In this document: in pieces, positions 30,572 through 32,897 of the stretch
Numbering within the stretch: position 1 is the stretch's first letter
How the letters are laid out: every line of letters starts with the position of its first letter
NCBI GenBank assembly: GCA_947373155.1
Contig: CANBWO010000012.1
Location: 1-32,897, forward strand
Length of the DNA stretch: 32,897 nucleotides
Source of the DNA: Microbacteriaceae bacterium
Lineage (GTDB): Bacteria; Actinomycetota; Actinomycetes; Actinomycetales; Microbacteriaceae
Direction: 5' to 3'
Notes under the pieces: model-generated
What the model saw: only the letters and a program-made list of their open reading frames with translations
Told to the model about the DNA's origin: nothing
The model's database searches: none
Translations under genes and position numbers: made by a program

Positions 30572-30867
30572 CCAACTGCCCTAAGCGGCTTGATGGCGCT
30601 AAGTATTTCTTGCATTCGATCTAGCTCAATCTCGAGGTCGTAGCGATTCTGCAGATTCAAGAAAAAGCGATCGCTGATGTCAAAAGCGCGCGCGAGGCGA
30701 AGAGCCGTATCTGGCGAAATTGCGCGCTTGCCATGGACAATCTCATTAATGCGCCTTGCCGAGACGCCAACTACCTTGGCGAGCTCATACTGAGAAACGC
30801 CATAGGGCTTTAGGAACTCCTCCAGGAGAATCTCCCCTGGGTGTATTGGTGCGTGTGCCTTGATCAT
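30568..30867 (-). CDS. higA: HigA-family antitoxin (XRE helix-turn-helix)
   Basis: 99 residues that neutralise HigB and repress the operon. The family opening HPGEILLEEFLKPYGVSQYELAKVVGVSARRINEIVHGKRAISPDTALRLARAFDIS (about 9-64) includes the helix-turn-helix and the LLEEFLKP signature; the C-terminal NLQNRYDLEIELDRM part is typical of the VapI/HigA-type group. ATG 30867 has a strong GGAGG site with spacing 5, stronger than the toxin start, which favours antitoxin excess. It lies 14 bases after higB. Confidence 0.92.
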   Translation of the reverse strand: MIKAHAPIHPGEILLEEFLKPYGVSQYELAKVVGVSARRINEIVHGKRAISPDTALRLARAFDISDRFFLNLQNRYDLEIELDRMQEILSAIKPLRAVG

Positions 30868-30881
30868 TTCAACCTCCAGCC

Positions 30882-31163
30882 TTAGTGGTAATCAACCAGT
30901 TCAACTTCAGCAGGGCCTGCTGAAGTCCATGTGAAGCAAAGACGCCATTGATCGTTGACGCGGATGCTGTGTTGCCCAGACCTATGACCGTCCAGCGACT
31001 CTAAGTGATTACCTGGTGGGCGCCTAAGGTCAATCAAATAATCAGCAGCATCAAGGATCAACATTTTCCGATAAGCCATTCGCTGCAGTTCAGGTCCAAA
31101 CCGCTTGACCGTATCACGCTGCCAAACTTTTTCTGTGGCGGAGTTGGCAAATGAAACAATCAC
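30882..31163 (-). CDS. higB: HigB-family toxin (RelE/ParE superfamily)
   Basis: 93 residues, a ribosome-dependent mRNA interferase by family. Visible pattern: MIVSFANSATEKVWQRD at the start, KMLILDAADYLIDLRRPPGNHLESLDG in the middle, and the strand pair HSIRVNDQWRLCFTW with Arg in NDQWR, followed by VELVDYH with the C-terminal His. These match the HigB core. Order toxin-then-antitoxin is the normal HigBA order. The start is GTG with no ribosome-binding site; a -10 seven bases upstream suggests a leaderless transcript. Confidence 0.9.
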   Translation of the reverse strand: MIVSFANSATEKVWQRDTVKRFGPELQRMAYRKMLILDAADYLIDLRRPPGNHLESLDGHRSGQHSIRVNDQWRLCFTWTSAGPAEVELVDYH

Positions 31164-31170
31164 AATAGAA

Positions 31171-31208
31171 ATAATAACGCCCTGCGTTATTAGCGCAAGG
31201 CGTTATTA
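31171..31208 (-). promoter_or_regulatory. higBA promoter with three copies of the word GCGTTATTA (putative HigA operator)
   Basis: TAATAACGC (31172-31180) and GCGTTATTA (31184-31192) form a perfect 9-bp-arm dyad around CCT; a third copy GCGTTATTA lies at 31200-31208. On the minus strand TATTAT (31171-31176) is a good -10, seven bases before the GTG start of higB, and it overlaps the first arm; TTGCGC sixteen bases further up could be the -35. HigA binding here would block the promoter, the usual autoregulation. Confidence 0.65.
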
Positions 31209-31225
31209 ATTACGTTTCAGTAAAT

Positions 31226-32299
31226 CTAAACGTTAAACCTAAATTCCACAACGTCGCCGTCTTGCATCACGTACTCTTTGCCTTCCATGCGCACCTTGCC
31301 GGCAGCCTTGGCATCGTTCATGCTTCCCGCTGCCATTAGATCGTTGAAAGACACGATTTCGGCCTTAATAAAGCCGCGCTCAAAGTCGCTGTGGATTACA
31401 CCGGCGGCTGCAGGCGCCTTCCAACCCTTGCGGATCGTCCAGGCACGAGCCTCTTTTGGCCCGACGGTTAGGTAGGTCTGAAGACCAAGGGTGTCAAAAC
31501 CAATGCGCGCCAGCTGGTTCAAACCACTCTCGTCTTGACCAAGCGACGCCAAAAGCTCAGCAGCTTCTTCATCCGACAGCTCAATGAGCTCGCTCTCAAC
31601 CTTGGCGTCTAGGAAAACGGCCTCGGCTGGGGCTACCAAGTCGGCGAGCGCCTTCTTCTTAGCGGCGTCGGTGAGGATGCTCTCATCCACATTGAATACA
31701 TAAATGATTGGCTTTGCGGTTAGCAGACCAAGTTCCTTGATTGGGTCTAGGTCAACCGTGCTCTGGGATAGCGGCTTACCGGTGTCTAGCACCTGGAGTG
31801 CTTCATCGATGGCCTCTAATGCGGCCGGTTCAGCCTTCTTGCCCTTTACTTCTTTTTCGATACGTGGGCGAGCCTTATTGAGGGTCTCCATGTCGGCCAG
31901 AATCAACTCGGTGTTGATGGTCTCGATGTCGCTTGCGGCGTCTACCTTGCCATCGACGTGAATAACATCGCCGTCTACAAAGCCACGCACAACCTGAGCG
32001 ATCGCGTCTGCTTCACGGATATTGGCCAGGAACTTGTTTCCGAGACCCTCGCCCTCGCTGGCGCCACGCACGATACCCGCGATGTCCACGAATGAAACAG
32101 GCGCCGGAAGCAGGCGCTCCGATCCGTACATCTCGGCCAGTTTGCCCAATCGAGCATCTGGAAGATTGACCACACCCACGTTTGGCTCAATGGTGGCAAA
32201 CGGGTAGTTTGCCGCCAGAACGTTGTTCTTGGTGAGTGCGTTGAAGAGGGTTGACTTGCCTACGTTAGGCAGTCCCACGATTCCGATTGTTAGAGCCAC
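31226..32299 (-). CDS. ychF: Redox-regulated ribosome-associated ATPase YchF/OLA1
   Basis: A 357-residue Obg-family P-loop ATPase that binds ribosomes. Walker A GLPNVGKST is near residues 8-16 of the chosen start. The central NYPFATIEPNVGVV switch region, the DIAGIVRGASEGEGLGNKFL G3 region and the altered NVDE (for NKxD) specificity loop identify YchF. The C-terminal TGS domain ends in VEFRFNV. The frame runs open to 32464, but homology and length demand the GTG at 32299 (ALTIGIVGLPN). There is no ribosome-binding site; a minus-strand -10 lies 8 bases upstream. Confidence 0.95.
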   Translation of the reverse strand: MALTIGIVGLPNVGKSTLFNALTKNNVLAANYPFATIEPNVGVVNLPDARLGKLAEMYGSERLLPAPVSFVDIAGIVRGASEGEGLGNKFLANIREADAIAQVVRGFVDGDVIHVDGKVDAASDIETINTELILADMETLNKARPRIEKEVKGKKAEPAALEAIDEALQVLDTGKPLSQSTVDLDPIKELGLLTAKPIIYVFNVDESILTDAAKKKALADLVAPAEAVFLDAKVESELIELSDEEAAELLASLGQDESGLNQLARIGFDTLGLQTYLTVGPKEARAWTIRKGWKAPAAAGVIHSDFERGFIKAEIVSFNDLMAAGSMNDAKAAGKVRMEGKEYVMQDGDVVEFRFNV

Positions 32300-32315
32300 A
32301 AGATACGAGTTTAAT
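32287..32315. promoter_or_regulatory. Overlapping divergent promoters between ychF and the exonuclease gene
   Basis: Only 22 bases separate the two start codons. On the plus strand TTGTTA (32287-32292), a 17-base spacer and TTTAAT (32310-32315) place transcription at the exonuclease ATG. On the minus strand TAAACT (32308-32313) lies 8 bases before the ychF GTG. The two -10 elements overlap by four bases, so polymerase could serve only one gene at a time. Confidence 0.5.
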
Positions 32316-32321
32316 TGGCTA

Positions 32322-32885
32322 ATGCCACTGAACTTCACCGCCATCGACTTTGAGACCGCAAATGGCTCCCCCGCCAGCCCCTGTGCGGTTGGTTTAGTGA
32401 GGGTCCGCGATGGCAAAATCATCGATGGTTTCTCTGCTTTATTTGCACCACCTAGCCCACACAACTGGTTCCATCAGGGAAATATCAATGTGCACGGCAT
32501 TCATCCCAGCGATGTAGCCGACGGCCCAGAATGGCACGAGGTATTGCCGCTAATGCTGGATTTCATTGGAGACGACGTGCTGGTGGCGCACAATGCGGTT
32601 TTCGATATGGGTGTTTTGCGTGCCAGCGCCGCTGCGGTGTCGGTGGAGTTGCCACCAATCACCTACACCTGTTCGCTTCTTATTAGTAGGCGTACATACA
32701 ATCTGGAGAGCTACCGACTCAACGCGGTTGCTTACGCGGTTGGGCATGAAGAATTCAATCACCACGATGCGCTTGCCGACGCCGATGCTTGCGCCAGGAT
32801 CATCATTCACGCGGCAAATCGCAAAGGCTCAGAGGATTTGGCTGGGTTGGTGGCTGCGACCGGGCAGAAAATCAAGCAGCTTTAG
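32322..32885 (+). CDS. DEDDh 3'-5' exonuclease (DNA polymerase III epsilon-like)
   Basis: 187 residues. Metal-binding residues are all present: Asp9 and Glu11 in AIDFETAN, Asp95 in VAHNAVFDMGVLR, and His148 and Asp153 in HHDALADADACA. The protein is a lone exonuclease domain, like RNase T or epsilon-like proofreading or repair exonucleases of actinobacteria; the true DnaQ partner role is not shown. The open frame reaches back to 32223 inside ychF, but the domain starts at the ATG 32322, which has a -10 six bases before it and no ribosome-binding site. It ends 12 bases before the window edge. Confidence 0.9.
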   Translation: MPLNFTAIDFETANGSPASPCAVGLVRVRDGKIIDGFSALFAPPSPHNWFHQGNINVHGIHPSDVADGPEWHEVLPLMLDFIGDDVLVAHNAVFDMGVLRASAAAVSVELPPITYTCSLLISRRTYNLESYRLNAVAYAVGHEEFNHHDALADADACARIIIHAANRKGSEDLAGLVAATGQKIKQL

Positions 32886-32897
32886 GTTTTGAGTCTG

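Larger units (their letters stand above)
645..32427. repeat. Dispersed highly iterated palindrome CATCGATG, 21 copies
   Basis: The 8-bp palindrome begins at 645, 3093, 6307, 6382, 6722, 10074, 11942, 12726, 13152, 13434, 13925, 15494, 15608, 18468, 20799, 21359, 27037, 28055, 28859, 31804 and 32420. From base composition about 0.5 copy is expected in a window of this size. Twenty copies are inside genes; 18 of these are in the frame C-ATC-GAT-G (Ile-Asp) and two in the Ser-Met frame. One is intergenic (3093). No longer shared flank is visible. Copies were counted by eye, so one or two could be missed. Confidence 0.85.

Noticed and set aside
645-32427. Reading the CATCGATG copies as a classical DNA uptake sequence
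   Set aside because: Flanks show no longer consensus and the word is a short palindrome, unlike the 9-12 base non-palindromic uptake words of Neisseria or Haemophilus. A HIP1-like element is the better description, and uptake is kept only as one hypothesis.
32300-32464. 55-residue N-terminal extension of ychF
   Set aside because: YchF proteins begin just before the P-loop, and the extension overlaps the exonuclease gene, including its catalytic DFE.

Overview
The window reads as a gene-dense stretch of an actinobacterial chromosome. It has moderate GC (about 53% by eye), many GTG and TTG starts, overlapping start/stop codons, leaderless-type promoters and no outer-membrane genes. Gene content and protein style fit a small-genome Microbacteriaceae lineage such as the freshwater Luna/Rhodoluna/Aquiluna group. 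That placement is inference from recalled family resemblance. I see no rRNA, tRNA, CRISPR array, insertion sequence or prophage. No stretch over 300 bases lacks a gene; the longest gaps are 2957-3111, 18326-18438 and 25504-25608.

Layout. (1) 1-2956: the 3' end of hisN, then a convergent mmsA-type aldehyde dehydrogenase and a small membrane protein. (2) 3030-9957 and on to 11542: a tight NAD de novo synthesis operon of NrtR-like regulator, nadA, nadB, nadC and a NifS-like cysteine desulfurase. An MFS transporter with its own promoter and a secreted protein of unknown function follow. (3) 11532-13243: two short-chain dehydrogenases and a perfect 17-bp-stem terminator. (4) 13242-18325, minus strand: a polar amino acid ABC transporter, three small conserved or unknown proteins, and a fatty acid desaturase. 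(5) 18439-19918: a glutathione peroxidase, a GyrI-like protein and an AHSA1/SRPBCC protein. (6) 19925-29486, minus strand: a ten-gene type IV pilus locus (pilB, pilT, pilC, major pilin, two minor prepilins, a 584-residue PilX-like beta-repeat protein, pilM, pilN, pilO). (7) 29565-32885: two VOC proteins, a truncated helix-turn-helix stub, a higBA toxin-antitoxin pair with repeat operators, ychF, and a divergent DEDDh exonuclease.

How parts fit together. The regulator, nadA, nadB, nadC and the desulfurase form one unit that makes nicotinate mononucleotide and probably builds the NadA iron-sulfur cluster. The pilus locus holds the extension motor, retraction motor, platform, alignment complex and pilins needed for a retractile pilus in a single-membrane cell. 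The prepilin peptidase must lie elsewhere.

The signals most worth a second look are four. The palindromic octamer CATCGATG occurs 21 times, about 40-fold over a composition-based expectation; it is nearly always placed as C-ATC-GAT-G across Ile-Asp codons and recalls the cyanobacterial HIP1 element. The secretin-less pilus locus contains an unusual large beta-repeat subunit. A -10 hexamer recurs exactly 6 nt upstream of several start codons, implying leaderless mRNAs. The higBA module abuts a broken regulator and carries three copies of its own putative operator word.
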